From Deltaproteobacteria bacterium ADurb.Bin207 (lineage in GTDB: Bacteria > Myxococcota_A > Polyangia > Polyangiales > Polyangiaceae): a stretch of 64,000 nt of DNA. Each line of letters begins with the position of its first letter. Position 1 is the first letter of the stretch. The notes under the pieces were generated by a model. It saw nothing but the letters and a program-made list of their open reading frames with translations. It ran no database searches and was not told the DNA's origin. The stretch covers positions 1 through 64,000 of the forward strand of contig MWCO01000022.1 of NCBI GenBank assembly GCA_002070115.1, written 5' to 3'. The position numbers and the translations under genes are program-made. Of this stretch, positions 42,545 to 51,528 are shown piece by piece.

Positions 42545-45500
42545 CTAGATACCGTACTCAGCGCGCTCGATCAGCTCGAGCTGCATCTGCTTGTTCAGCG
42601 TGACGAAATAGGCATTATACCCGGAAATCCGCACGAGCAAATTGCGATAGTTCTCCGGATGAACCATCGCGTCGCGAAGGGTATCGGACGTGACTGCGTT
42701 GAGCTGCATTTGCATGCCCCCCAGCGAAAAATAGGACTTCACGTACGCGGCCATCGTGTCGACCGTCCGCTCCCGCGACTCATGGGCCGATGGCACCACC
42801 TTCACATTGAAGGCAATATTGTTCGGCATATTGGCCGGATCCAACCTGGCCACATCACGGATATTGTCCAATAGGTTCGGCGATGCCCCCGGTGTGGGAG
42901 TCAGACCTGGCGTAAATGGCTTGCCCGCCAACCGCCCCGACGGCAAAGCTCCAGCCAGCGTGCCGTAAGATACATGCGTAGACATCGACCAGAACCCAGC
43001 CGCATAACGGCCTCCCCGGTAGTTGGTATACCGATCATACAGCGACTGCACCATCTTGGTAATGCGGTTGCCCATCGCCACGGCGTCTTCGTTGCCCGAG
43101 CCAAAAAGCGCTACTTTGTGGGATACCTGCGCCAATAACAGCGGATCGTTGGCGAAATTCGTGTCCACTGCCCGCTTGAGGTCAGCGAATGACACAACTC
43201 GTTGCTCGAATACGAGCTTCTGGATCACCAACATCGAATCGATGACGTCAACCAGCCCGATGCACGCAGCCCCAGAACTGTTGTACCTGGCTCCCCCATA
43301 CGTAACATCCTTTCCCGATGCAATGGTGCCCTCGATCAGGCTGGACAGCAGTGGCGTCGGACGAAGCTGCTGATGCGCCTTACCCAACATCTCGTTGTAC
43401 TCGATCGATCGGTCGACCAGAAAAGCCACCTGCTGCCGGTAAGCCTCGAAAAACTGGTCGAAATTCGCAAAATCGCCAGCCTCGATCGAACCGGTAGATG
43501 GTCCCACCTTCCAATCCATCAGCGGATGCCAGCCGTCGTTCAACGCCATCTCCAGCGCCGCCACCAGACTGAGCATCTGGAAATTGGTATGGCCGATATG
43601 CTTTCCCGACAGCGTCGGCTCCACACACCCGGTCGCCGCCCAATCACGCACGTCACGTACCTCATAGCCATAGCGGCTCAAGGCCTTCCCCACGACCTCG
43701 TCGTTATGCAACGACGGAGTCGCCGCCGTGATCAGATTGACCTCGCAAAGACGCTTCAGGTACGCTTGGCTGTTTTTGCCCAGATGGAATCTAGCGTTCA
43801 CATTTGGGTCGCGAAGACTAAGGATTTCAGTGACTTTCAAGAATATATACGTCATATCGCAGACCGCGTCTTCGCCTTCGGGGGTCACCCCGCCCAGCGT
43901 GATCGCTTGATCCGAGGAACTGCCACCAAAGTAGTAGTTGGCCACGTCGGGAGTCAGCGGCAAGTGGTCCGTGCAGCGCAGCATCAAGTCACCCACCAGT
44001 TCAATCGCACGTTTGGTGTAGGCCCGCCGCTGCTCCAAAGTCTCCAACTTGCCCATATCGGCCTCGAAATATGGCTGCAGCCACTGGTCCAACCGGCCCA
44101 TCGACAGCCCGGCATTGGTGCTTTCCATATGCAGCCCCACCCACGTGATCCACACCGAATTCACCGCCTCATCGAGCGTGCGGGCTGGCCCCACGACCAC
44201 CTGGCTACAGATCTCGGCCAGTCGGCGCAACTCAGCCGCCCGACTGGGGTCGCTTTCCCGCTCCGCCTCATACGCCGCTTGCGCCGCCAAATGCCGAGAA
44301 TAGGTGCCCAACCCCTCCAGCGCGAGAATGAATGCCCGCCGGGTGGTATTACGCTCCTCATCCGAGTCGGCAGCCATCGCTTCCTCGATCTCGGCGATGA
44401 TGCCGGACGTTCCCAGCCGCAACATCTTGGGGAAATCCGGGATCGTGTGTGAGATGGTTGCGGTTTTCCAGTCGAAATAGACCGCAAATCGGTCGTCGAT
44501 ACGCTGGCCCAAAGGCGAACGGTAGTGGTCTCGCACCCATTCCTTGAAGTTGCGACGGCTCCAATAGGGGAATACATCCTTATGCAGCAATTCTCGGGTC
44601 TCCTCCGAGACACCGTAAGGATTCAGAGGTCGATGCGGCACCGTCAGCAGCTCGCCCCAGATCATCGTCCCATGCCCCTCCGGATAGACAACCACACCGG
44701 TTTCCTTGGTAGTTGTCGTGCCGGCAATGAGGTCGTTGGCATGGATGATCGGCCGACGATTCTCCATCACATATTGATAGGCCAGGGCTTTGCGCAGCAC
44801 CGGGTGCCAGGGCTTGCCCTTCGAATCTCGCTCGAAACCGTGTTTTCGATGCCATTCGGTCAATAGTTTCGGCAATTCTGGGCATACCTCGGCGTCATGG
44901 TCGAGGTGCCGGTTCAAAAACTTAGCTAGCCGCGGGAAATCCTTCAAACTGAAATCACGCAAGTAGGGGTCCTCGAGATATTTCACACCCGGATCGACTT
45001 GCGAAGTCGCAATGCGGTAGTCCGCACGCTCGCGCATCTGCCGGGCCAGATCAGGATTCGTGGCACCGGCTTGTGTGCGACGATCAGCGTTATCGTTACG
45101 AAGATCTTTCGCCAGATTCTTGATTTGCTGGCGGAAAAGGAGTCGGGAAATCAGATATACGAACAGGTTTAGCGATGATGTATTGCCATCGACGTAAAAG
45201 TCGTTGCGCAACGTCATGAGGACCTGCTCGGTTGGCGTGGCCGTGAGGAATTTCGTAACTTCAGCGTCGGATTTGAATACCAGCACGACATCGACGGCCT
45301 CGGGAATGCGGCCCATCGCCTTTGCTTTGCCATCTCGAAACCGGATTCCGGTGCGCACGGAGCCAGAGCGGGTGCGAATGCCGACCACAAGATCGATCCA
45401 ACCGTCCTTGATACGCAATTCGTCACGCAACCTGGGGTGCCAGGTGTAGAGCTTGGCCATGAGACCGAGCAGCCCACGCACGATCAATTGTTGCGGACTG

Positions 45501-45652
45501 TGGCGCGCCGCATCGCTCACCGCCGGGTCCGGATGAAATGGGCGCATGTCCAGCGGGTCCACCGGGGGCAGCTTCACAGCGGTCGGTTCGGCCATGGTCA
45601 TGGCATGCTCGGTTCCGGAAGAAGTGGACGAAGAGGTGTTGGGGAACGTCAT
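42545..45652 (-). CDS. Glycyl radical enzyme with N-terminal SCP2-like domain
   Basis: 1035 residues, longer than the usual 770-850. Residues about 60-170 resemble an SCP2 lipid-binding domain: WIDLVVGIRTRSGSVRTGIRF, then a Gly/Lys turn and VDVVLVFKSDAEVTKFL. Residues about 230-1035 form the glycyl-radical barrel. Cys676 in ATGCVEP and Glu678 match the CxE signature of eliminase-type enzymes (glycerol dehydratase, choline lyase), not pyruvate formate-lyase. The glycyl site RISGYNA carries Gly1011. ATG 45652 overlaps the activase stop by four bases; ATG 45601 is an alternative. The substrate is unknown; the lipid-binding domain suggests a hydrophobic one. Activity requires anaerobiosis. It is the last gene of the tetR operon. 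Confidence 0.9.
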   Translation of the reverse strand: MTFPNTSSSTSSGTEHAMTMAEPTAVKLPPVDPLDMRPFHPDPAVSDAARHSPQQLIVRGLLGLMAKLYTWHPRLRDELRIKDGWIDLVVGIRTRSGSVRTGIRFRDGKAKAMGRIPEAVDVVLVFKSDAEVTKFLTATPTEQVLMTLRNDFYVDGNTSSLNLFVYLISRLLFRQQIKNLAKDLRNDNADRRTQAGATNPDLARQMRERADYRIATSQVDPGVKYLEDPYLRDFSLKDFPRLAKFLNRHLDHDAEVCPELPKLLTEWHRKHGFERDSKGKPWHPVLRKALAYQYVMENRRPIIHANDLIAGTTTTKETGVVVYPEGHGTMIWGELLTVPHRPLNPYGVSEETRELLHKDVFPYWSRRNFKEWVRDHYRSPLGQRIDDRFAVYFDWKTATISHTIPDFPKMLRLGTSGIIAEIEEAMAADSDEERNTTRRAFILALEGLGTYSRHLAAQAAYEAERESDPSRAAELRRLAEICSQVVVGPARTLDEAVNSVWITWVGLHMESTNAGLSMGRLDQWLQPYFEADMGKLETLEQRRAYTKRAIELVGDLMLRCTDHLPLTPDVANYYFGGSSSDQAITLGGVTPEGEDAVCDMTYIFLKVTEILSLRDPNVNARFHLGKNSQAYLKRLCEVNLITAATPSLHNDEVVGKALSRYGYEVRDVRDWAATGCVEPTLSGKHIGHTNFQMLSLVAALEMALNDGWHPLMDWKVGPSTGSIEAGDFANFDQFFEAYRQQVAFLVDRSIEYNEMLGKAHQQLRPTPLLSSLIEGTIASGKDVTYGGARYNSSGAACIGLVDVIDSMLVIQKLVFEQRVVSFADLKRAVDTNFANDPLLLAQVSHKVALFGSGNEDAVAMGNRITKMVQSLYDRYTNYRGGRYAAGFWSMSTHVSYGTLAGALPSGRLAGKPFTPGLTPTPGASPNLLDNIRDVARLDPANMPNNIAFNVKVVPSAHESRERTVDTMAAYVKSYFSLGGMQMQLNAVTSDTLRDAMVHPENYRNLLVRISGYNAYFVTLNKQMQLELIERAEYGI

Positions 45653-46581
45653 ATCGCCTCCAGGCCGAGATCAACGAGATGTTGGCGCAGTCGGGCTGCC
45701 AGGCCGCGGGGCAGCCATGTCCGCATAATATCTAACTCAGTGAATTTGTTAGCAATTCCCAATTGAGGACCCTTGTCTACCCAGGTTGGATTGTAATCCA
45801 GCAACCGGACTTGACGAACCCCCACATCGAGCAGAAATCGGCCGATCGCCGTCAGGTTTTCTTCCGTCGCGGTGATATCCGGGACCAGCGGAATGCGCGG
45901 CTGCAGATCGAACGTCCCGGCACGGGATAGCTCCACCAACCGCTTGAAATTGGCCAGGATCCGCTCGTTCGGCACCCCGCAATACGCACGGTGGTCCTCG
46001 GAATCCATGAGTTTCAGGTCATAATAGATGGCGTTCAGATGCGGCAGCACCCCTCGTTCGAACGGCTCCCACCGAAAGTATCCGGCAGTCTCTAAAAGGG
46101 TGTGTATACCTTCGGCACGACAGGCCGCGGCAAGTTCCCCAAGCAGCTCCATCGCTAGAGTCGGCTCTCCCCCGGAAAAGGTGACGCCGCCTCCGGAGGC
46201 TTCATAAAAGGGCTTATCCGCGCGAAGCTTGGCCATCAACTCGGCGACGTTGGCTGGCTTACCCACCTGGCGCAAAGCCCCCGATGGACAGACCGGTACG
46301 CAGTCGAAGCATCTGGTGCAGGCCCAACGATTGATGCCGACACCAGGCATGATGGCGTCCTCGGGGCAGTGGCCACGACATCGGGTACAGCCGGAAATAC
46401 AATCCGCAACATTAAATGACAACTCAGCGTTTTGACTCAAACTTTCCGGGTTATGACACCATCGGCACGACAGCTTACAGCCCTTGAAAAAAACCACCGA
46501 GCGAATGCCCGGACCGTCGTCAAGCGCGTTGCCTTTCACCTCGAGCAGCAACGGTTCGTGCTTCGTCAGAATGGCCGTCAT
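45649..46581 (-). CDS. Radical-SAM glycyl-radical-enzyme activase
   Basis: 310 residues. The radical-SAM cluster motif CxxxCxxC is CKLSCRWC (Cys35, 39, 42). Two further four-Cys groups follow (C61/65/68/72 in CISGCTRCRGHC; C88/91/94/98 in CTRCFDCVPVC), which are the ferredoxin-like clusters found in activases of eliminase-type glycyl radical enzymes (e.g. CutD, GldB) but not in PFL-AE. SAM-binding segments GGGVTFSGGEPTL and LETAGY are present. It abstracts a hydrogen from Gly1011 of the enzyme encoded next (4-base overlap). The TetR gene is 15 bases upstream. Confidence 0.95.
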   Translation of the reverse strand: MTAILTKHEPLLLEVKGNALDDGPGIRSVVFFKGCKLSCRWCHNPESLSQNAELSFNVADCISGCTRCRGHCPEDAIMPGVGINRWACTRCFDCVPVCPSGALRQVGKPANVAELMAKLRADKPFYEASGGGVTFSGGEPTLAMELLGELAAACRAEGIHTLLETAGYFRWEPFERGVLPHLNAIYYDLKLMDSEDHRAYCGVPNERILANFKRLVELSRAGTFDLQPRIPLVPDITATEENLTAIGRFLLDVGVRQVRLLDYNPTWVDKGPQLGIANKFTELDIMRTWLPRGLAARLRQHLVDLGLEAI

Positions 46582-46596
46582 CGCTGCTATCCCTCC

Positions 46597-47277
46597 TCAC
46601 TGCAGGGTTGGCTGCTCACGCGCAGCGGTGGGGTTCAGAGCGAGAATCTCATGGACAACGCTATTTTTGATCCGTGTGATCATGCGCTCTTTCAGAGAAG
46701 CCGGGTCAGGATGCATGTAGTCGATGAGGTGGTTGTGGATGCCTGCGATATAACCATGTAACTGCGTCCACAGGCGAACCGTGATGAAGTACAGGTCATC
46801 CCTTGCTGGCGGCGTGCCGGTGCAGGCAGCGATGGTAGTGGCAGTCAGGCGGAGACTGTCGAGCGCCGTCTCGAGTTCGACCCGAGCCGTGTTCTCCATC
46901 GCCGTGCCCACGTAGTCGTCATACTTGGGCACATGCCAGGTGAACATCAACCCGTATAGGTGTGTATTGTCGAAGGCAAACGTCACGTAGGCATCGATCA
47001 GCGCGTCGAGCCGTTCGAATGGGTTGGTATGGGGTTCGGCCGCTTTGGCAAGAGCCTGACCGAGGCTATGAAAGCCGCGGGTGAGCAGACCGAGGTACAA
47101 TTCGTCTTGGGAGGCGAAGTAGTTGTAGACCGTTTTCGCGGCGATGCCCAGGCGAGCGCCGAGTTTGCGCATGGAAAAACCTTGCCAACCTGCCTCCACG
47201 AACAAGTTCAATGCCTCGTCCAAGATCTGGTTTCGCACGGCTTCGACCTCGTTTTCCGAACGACGGCGTCTTGGCAT
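46597..47277 (-). CDS. TetR-family repressor of the glycyl-radical operon
   Basis: 226 residues. The N-terminal helix-turn-helix (about 12-58) has EALNLFVEAGWQGFSMRKLGARLGIAAKTVYNYFASQDELY, a typical TetR DNA-binding domain. The remainder is a helical ligand-binding domain. It is the first gene of an operon with the activase and the glycyl radical enzyme, and a 27-bp inverted repeat lies 30 bases upstream of its start. It is therefore probably autoregulatory and controls both enzymes. The ligand is unknown; by analogy it may be the enzyme's substrate or a related lipid. Confidence 0.93.
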   Translation of the reverse strand: MPRRRRSENEVEAVRNQILDEALNLFVEAGWQGFSMRKLGARLGIAAKTVYNYFASQDELYLGLLTRGFHSLGQALAKAAEPHTNPFERLDALIDAYVTFAFDNTHLYGLMFTWHVPKYDDYVGTAMENTARVELETALDSLRLTATTIAACTGTPPARDDLYFITVRLWTQLHGYIAGIHNHLIDYMHPDPASLKERMITRIKNSVVHEILALNPTAAREQPTLQ

Positions 47278-47306
47278 GGGGGCTCCTTCCGGTGCGGTTC
47301 GTGGAT

Positions 47307-47333
47307 GTAATGCTGTTACAATAACACCGTTAC
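47307..47333. promoter_or_regulatory. Probable TetR operator (inverted repeat)
   Basis: Arms GTAATGCTGTTA and TAACACCGTTAC are separated by CAA; 10 of 12 positions pair. It lies 30 bases upstream of the tetR start codon, where such operators usually sit over or near the promoter. It is by far the strongest palindrome I noticed in this window. Confidence 0.8.
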
Positions 47334-47791
47334 CTTAACGTCGCAACCGACTGATCGGCATGTATTTCGGCTCTGAGCACGATTTTGGGAAGCCCCCTAA
47401 CGCCGCGACTGTGCAAGCGCCGACTGCACGGGGCTGCCGCGTCTGCTACAACCCATATTATGCTGAATCGACGAACGTAAGCCGTGCGCGCCTTGGTTCG
47501 ATGCGTTGGTGATTCGCCATCGCGTGAGCAGGGAAGCTGGAAGGACGGTTTTCCGCTGGAGGTGAGCGAGTGTTGATCTGATTTATCCGCTACGTGGCCC
47601 ATCCCCCGCGGAACCACCTCCCCACAACCCATGGCCCTTCGAATCACCCCGATAGACCAACGTCAATACCACCCAATACACCGCCCTAAGCGTGTATATT
47701 GTTGTATTTATTATAGTTTATCAATACCCCGACGTTCGATGGAAACGACACGGTCACCGGAGCGGATTCTCTTGCTCTCTATTGATCGGAA
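47334..47791. other. Intergenic region upstream of the tetR operon
   Basis: No credible gene; open frames have no start signal. It contains an AT-rich island (47693-47725). Part of the tetR promoter may extend into it. Confidence 0.4.
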
Positions 47792-48691
47792 TCAACTTCC
47801 GAACGCAATGAGTTCGCTTTTACGAGCTTTGCGGGAACGTCCGTCCTGGTCCACGATGAGCACTCCTTTGGCATCGATACTCTGCACCCGGTACAACTCC
47901 CACACCGACCCTTTTCTCGGACGAGCCAGAACCATTTGCCCCGGTTGCACATCCTGCGGCTTTTTCGGTTTCGGCGTGACCTCACGCGCTTCCCGGATCG
48001 AAAGCGGTGACTTATCGTCCCACGAAACATGCACGTTCGTGGGCGTGATGCGGCGAATCCTTCCTCCACGCCAGGAGCCGTCTTCGTGTCTTGCCACCAC
48101 TTCATCGCCTGGTTTTGGCTCCCATCCCGGCGGTTGATACGGTCGTGTTTGCTGGTTCATGGCCGCGAAAAAATCTCTATGTTCGGACAATTCCTTGTGT
48201 TTTTGACCGATCCGCCGCCGCGTCTCCTCCCGTAGCCCCACCACATCGCCCTCCGCTAGGTCATACGTCTTGCCCTGCGCATCTTCCACCTCTACCCGTC
48301 CCGAAGCGACCTGCTTGATGAGACAGCCCACCCAGGTATCCGGGGCAGTTTTGCACGCCGCAAAATCGTTGATGGTTACCGCGGCCGCACGAGAACCCAG
48401 CCCATACACCCGGTCGTCGGAAACCCTGATCTTCGTTTTTCGGCCGCCATATTCCACCGTGATCGGGTCGCCGTCCTTGACCACACGGCCTTGCACAAAC
48501 TGCCCATCTTCTTTTTCCACCAACACATTCTCGCCCATTGACGGTCTCGAAGGTTGTTGCACCGGAGCAGGCGCCGACACCGTCGACGACGCCGAGGCTA
48601 CCCCTTGGTCGGATGGTTCACGATGGGAGCACCCCATCGAAGGAAGGAATGCCCAACCTAGCAAGAAACCAACCGCGAAACGCCACGCCAT
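47792..48691 (-). CDS. Lipoprotein with three SH3/Tudor-like modules
   Basis: 299 residues from ATG 48691; lipobox PSMGC (Cys near residue 21). After a Ser/Pro/Ala linker come three similar modules: GENVLVEKEDGQFVQGRVVKDG (about 53-100), GDEVVARHEDGSWRGGRIRRI (about 190-235) and GQMVLARPRKGSVWELYRVQSI (about 250-297). Each has the pattern of a small SH3/Tudor-like barrel with a Gly-Asp/Gln-x-Val/Leu start. A helical stretch (EETRRRIGQKHKELSEHRDFF) lies between. It follows polA in tandem by 42 bases. It may bind peptides or glycans at the cell envelope; no function is known to me. Confidence 0.75.
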   Translation of the reverse strand: MAWRFAVGFLLGWAFLPSMGCSHREPSDQGVASASSTVSAPAPVQQPSRPSMGENVLVEKEDGQFVQGRVVKDGDPITVEYGGRKTKIRVSDDRVYGLGSRAAAVTINDFAACKTAPDTWVGCLIKQVASGRVEVEDAQGKTYDLAEGDVVGLREETRRRIGQKHKELSEHRDFFAAMNQQTRPYQPPGWEPKPGDEVVARHEDGSWRGGRIRRITPTNVHVSWDDKSPLSIREAREVTPKPKKPQDVQPGQMVLARPRKGSVWELYRVQSIDAKGVLIVDQDGRSRKARKSELIAFGS

Positions 48692-48733
48692 GGGCGCCGA
48701 CGATAGTGCAGGTTGCCCCAGAGGCAAGGACCG

Positions 48734-51442
48734 TCAGTGGGCGTCGGCCCAGCTTGGTCCAACCCCGACATCGACGAGCAACGGCACATCCAGATCCATC
48801 ACCGACTCCATGGCCTGACGAACGCGGTTTTCGGCTTCCTCCACATGGTTTTCGGGTACTTCGAAGATCAATTCATCGTGAACCGTCAAAATCATTCTGG
48901 CCCCTGGCACGACAGGAGCCGCCAAACGAACCATTGCAAGTTTCAATAGATCGGCGGCGCTCCCTTGAATTGGCGTATTTCCCGCTATTCGCTCCGCTTG
49001 GGCGCGCAGGACACGGTTTGAGCTACGCAAATCCGGCAAATACCGACGTCGACCTAGAATGGTTTCCACGGCCTGCCCTTGACGTGCCGCTTCCAACGTC
49101 GAATCCATGAACCTTCGCACGCCTTCGTACCGCGAAAAATACCGATCGATGAATTGTCGAGCCTCCCCCCGCTCGATCCCTAGTTTCTTCGATAGCGCCA
49201 CTTCTCCCATTCCATAAATCACACCAAAGTTGATCGTCTTGGCTTGACGACGTTGCTCGGCCGTTACCTGTTGCGACGATACGCCAAAGATTTCCATCGC
49301 GGTGCGCGAATGAATATCTTCATGATTTCTGAAGGCATCGATGAGCACTGGATCTTTCGATAGATGCGCCAGGACCCGCAATTCGATCTGCGAATAGTCG
49401 GCGCTCAACAACGTATAGCCTTGTGGAGCAATGAAAGCGCGACGAATGGCCAGGCCTTCTTGCGTTCGCACCGGGATATTTTGCAAGTTCGGATCGCTGG
49501 AGGAAAGCCTACCCGTGGCGGCCACACTTTGATTGAACCGTGTATGAATACGCCCCGTGGTCGGATGAACCAACTTCGGCAGGGTTTCGACATAGGTGCT
49601 TTGCAGCTTCGAAAGCTGACGAAGGGCAAGAATCGTCCCAACCAACGGATGCATGTCCACCAACGCTTCCAGCACACTGGCATCGGTGCTGCGCGCGCTT
49701 TTGGTCCGCTTTTTCACAGGAAGCCCAAGCTCATCGAAGAGAATCGTTTCGAGCTGTCGGGGGGAACCCACGTTGAAGTCGCGTCCCGCCTGCTGTTTCG
49801 CTGTAGCTTCCAACTCTTTCATCCGCTCTTGCAGCATCGATCCTAGCTGCTCGAGCTGAATGACATCGATCAGCACGCCAGCGCTCTCCATATCTATCAG
49901 CACGGAAATCAACGGGATTTCGACTTGCGTGAGAAGATCGCTCATCCCTTGTCGTTCGATTCGATCTCGCTGCAGGTGGTGAAGCTGCAAAGACAGATCC
50001 GCATCCGCGCACGCATAACGAGACGCTCGTTCGAGTGGCACCTTATCGAATGTGACTGCCTTCGAACCTTTGCCTCCCACCACCTGCTCGTAGGTCATCA
50101 TCTCCACGTGAAGTTCGCGTTTCGCAACCTCCTTCAGTCCATGGGAAGCTTCAGGGTCCAACAGATAACTCTCGATCATCGTATCGGAGGCCACGGCTTG
50201 CATCGGACCGAAGCCGTGGCGGCGCAACACGGTTTCGTCGAACTTCACATGGTGCCCCACCTTGCGAACTTCACTCGAAATCAGCAGTGGATTGAGAATT
50301 TCCCGAACGCGGTCGATGTCCAATTGCGAAGGAACGCCAAGGTAAGCATGCCCGACCGGGATGTACCACCCCTCATGGGGACGACAGGATAGAGAGATTC
50401 CCACGAGGCGAGCTCGCATGGCGTCGGTGGAATCCGTTTCCGTATCCAGGCCCATCAGGCCAGCCTCATGACAGGCTTGCACGGCCGAACGAAGATCCGC
50501 CTCCTCAAGCACCAAGCGATAATCGTCTGCCTGGGGCTGATCGAAGTCGATCTCCATTTGTGGACGCATCGCTTCGAGCATGCGCGAGAACCCAAGCTCG
50601 ACATACGCGGCCTCCAAGCCTTTCCAATCCGTTCGAGCATGAAAATCCAAGGCCGATCGCTCGAACGAAACGTCCAAGTCGTCGCGCAAGGTCACGAGCA
50701 AACGTGCAAGTTCCGCAGAGGCGCGATGCTCGACAAGGTTCTCCCGAAGCTTGCCTTTGATCTCGTCGATTCCTTCGTACACCCCTTCGATGGATCCGTA
50801 TTGATCCAGCAGCTTGGCCGCCGTTTTCGGTCCGACCGAGGGAATGCCCATCACATTGTCGGAACTATCTCCCGTCATGGCGAGAAGATCCCTCATTTTA
50901 TCAGGAAAAACCCCAAATTTTTCTCGCACTTCCGCGGGCCCGTACACCTTGTTGCGCATCGTGTCCCACATAACCACAGATGCACCAACCAACTGCATGA
51001 GGTCCTTGTCCGCGCTGATGATCACCACGCGAAGACCTTCCGAGCAGGCTCGTTTCACCCCACTGGCGATCAAGTCATCCGCTTCGAAACCATCTTGTTT
51101 CCAGACGGTAAGACCAAGCAAGGACACGAGCCCGCGAACGCGTTGCATTTGAATCGAAAGGTCTTCGGGAGGAGGCGGGCGATTCGCTTTGTAGGCATTG
51201 TCGATTTGCTTTCGAAACGACGGACCTTTCGAATCCATGGCCACCGCCATCAGCGTCGGCTTTCGCTCATCGATCAGTCGGTTGAGCATCGTGATAGTGC
51301 CGTAGGTGGCATGCGACGGCTCGCCGGTCGGAGAGGAAAGCGGAGCAATCGCGTGGTATGCGCGAAACACGTAGCCAGACAGATCAACGATATACAGGGC
51401 ATCGGTGGCCCCAACCGGAGGAAGCGTCGTCATGGGAGCCAT
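48734..51442 (-). CDS. polA: DNA polymerase I
   Basis: 902 residues with all three domains. The N-terminal 5' nuclease has DLSGYVFRAYHA, GFEADDLIAS and GDSSDNVMGIPSVGPKTA. The 3'-5' exonuclease is intact: Exo I LDTETDSTD, Exo II HHVKFDE, Exo III YACADADLS. The polymerase has motif A DYSQIELRVLAHLS, the O-helix RRQAKTINFGVIYGM and motif C VHDELIFEVP. It fills gaps and removes RNA primers in replication and repair. It is divergent from the Ser/Thr kinase gene (86 bases apart). Confidence 0.98.
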   Translation of the reverse strand: MAPMTTLPPVGATDALYIVDLSGYVFRAYHAIAPLSSPTGEPSHATYGTITMLNRLIDERKPTLMAVAMDSKGPSFRKQIDNAYKANRPPPPEDLSIQMQRVRGLVSLLGLTVWKQDGFEADDLIASGVKRACSEGLRVVIISADKDLMQLVGASVVMWDTMRNKVYGPAEVREKFGVFPDKMRDLLAMTGDSSDNVMGIPSVGPKTAAKLLDQYGSIEGVYEGIDEIKGKLRENLVEHRASAELARLLVTLRDDLDVSFERSALDFHARTDWKGLEAAYVELGFSRMLEAMRPQMEIDFDQPQADDYRLVLEEADLRSAVQACHEAGLMGLDTETDSTDAMRARLVGISLSCRPHEGWYIPVGHAYLGVPSQLDIDRVREILNPLLISSEVRKVGHHVKFDETVLRRHGFGPMQAVASDTMIESYLLDPEASHGLKEVAKRELHVEMMTYEQVVGGKGSKAVTFDKVPLERASRYACADADLSLQLHHLQRDRIERQGMSDLLTQVEIPLISVLIDMESAGVLIDVIQLEQLGSMLQERMKELEATAKQQAGRDFNVGSPRQLETILFDELGLPVKKRTKSARSTDASVLEALVDMHPLVGTILALRQLSKLQSTYVETLPKLVHPTTGRIHTRFNQSVAATGRLSSSDPNLQNIPVRTQEGLAIRRAFIAPQGYTLLSADYSQIELRVLAHLSKDPVLIDAFRNHEDIHSRTAMEIFGVSSQQVTAEQRRQAKTINFGVIYGMGEVALSKKLGIERGEARQFIDRYFSRYEGVRRFMDSTLEAARQGQAVETILGRRRYLPDLRSSNRVLRAQAERIAGNTPIQGSAADLLKLAMVRLAAPVVPGARMILTVHDELIFEVPENHVEEAENRVRQAMESVMDLDVPLLVDVGVGPSWADAH

Positions 51443-51528
51443 GCGTAGCGCACATTGAGCAAGGATAGAATGCTTACGGTTGGCGACCGCACCAAGGAAA
51501 AGGTAGTCTAGGGGCGGCGAACGAAACG

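Noticed and set aside
43202-44452. 416-codon plus-strand frame opposite the glycyl radical enzyme
   Set aside because: Antisense of a clear enzyme with active-site and glycyl motifs; the translation is His/Arg/Gln-rich as expected of a shadow frame.
47330-47647. 105-codon minus-strand frame upstream of tetR
   Set aside because: It overlaps the operator region, has no start signal and no recognisable product.
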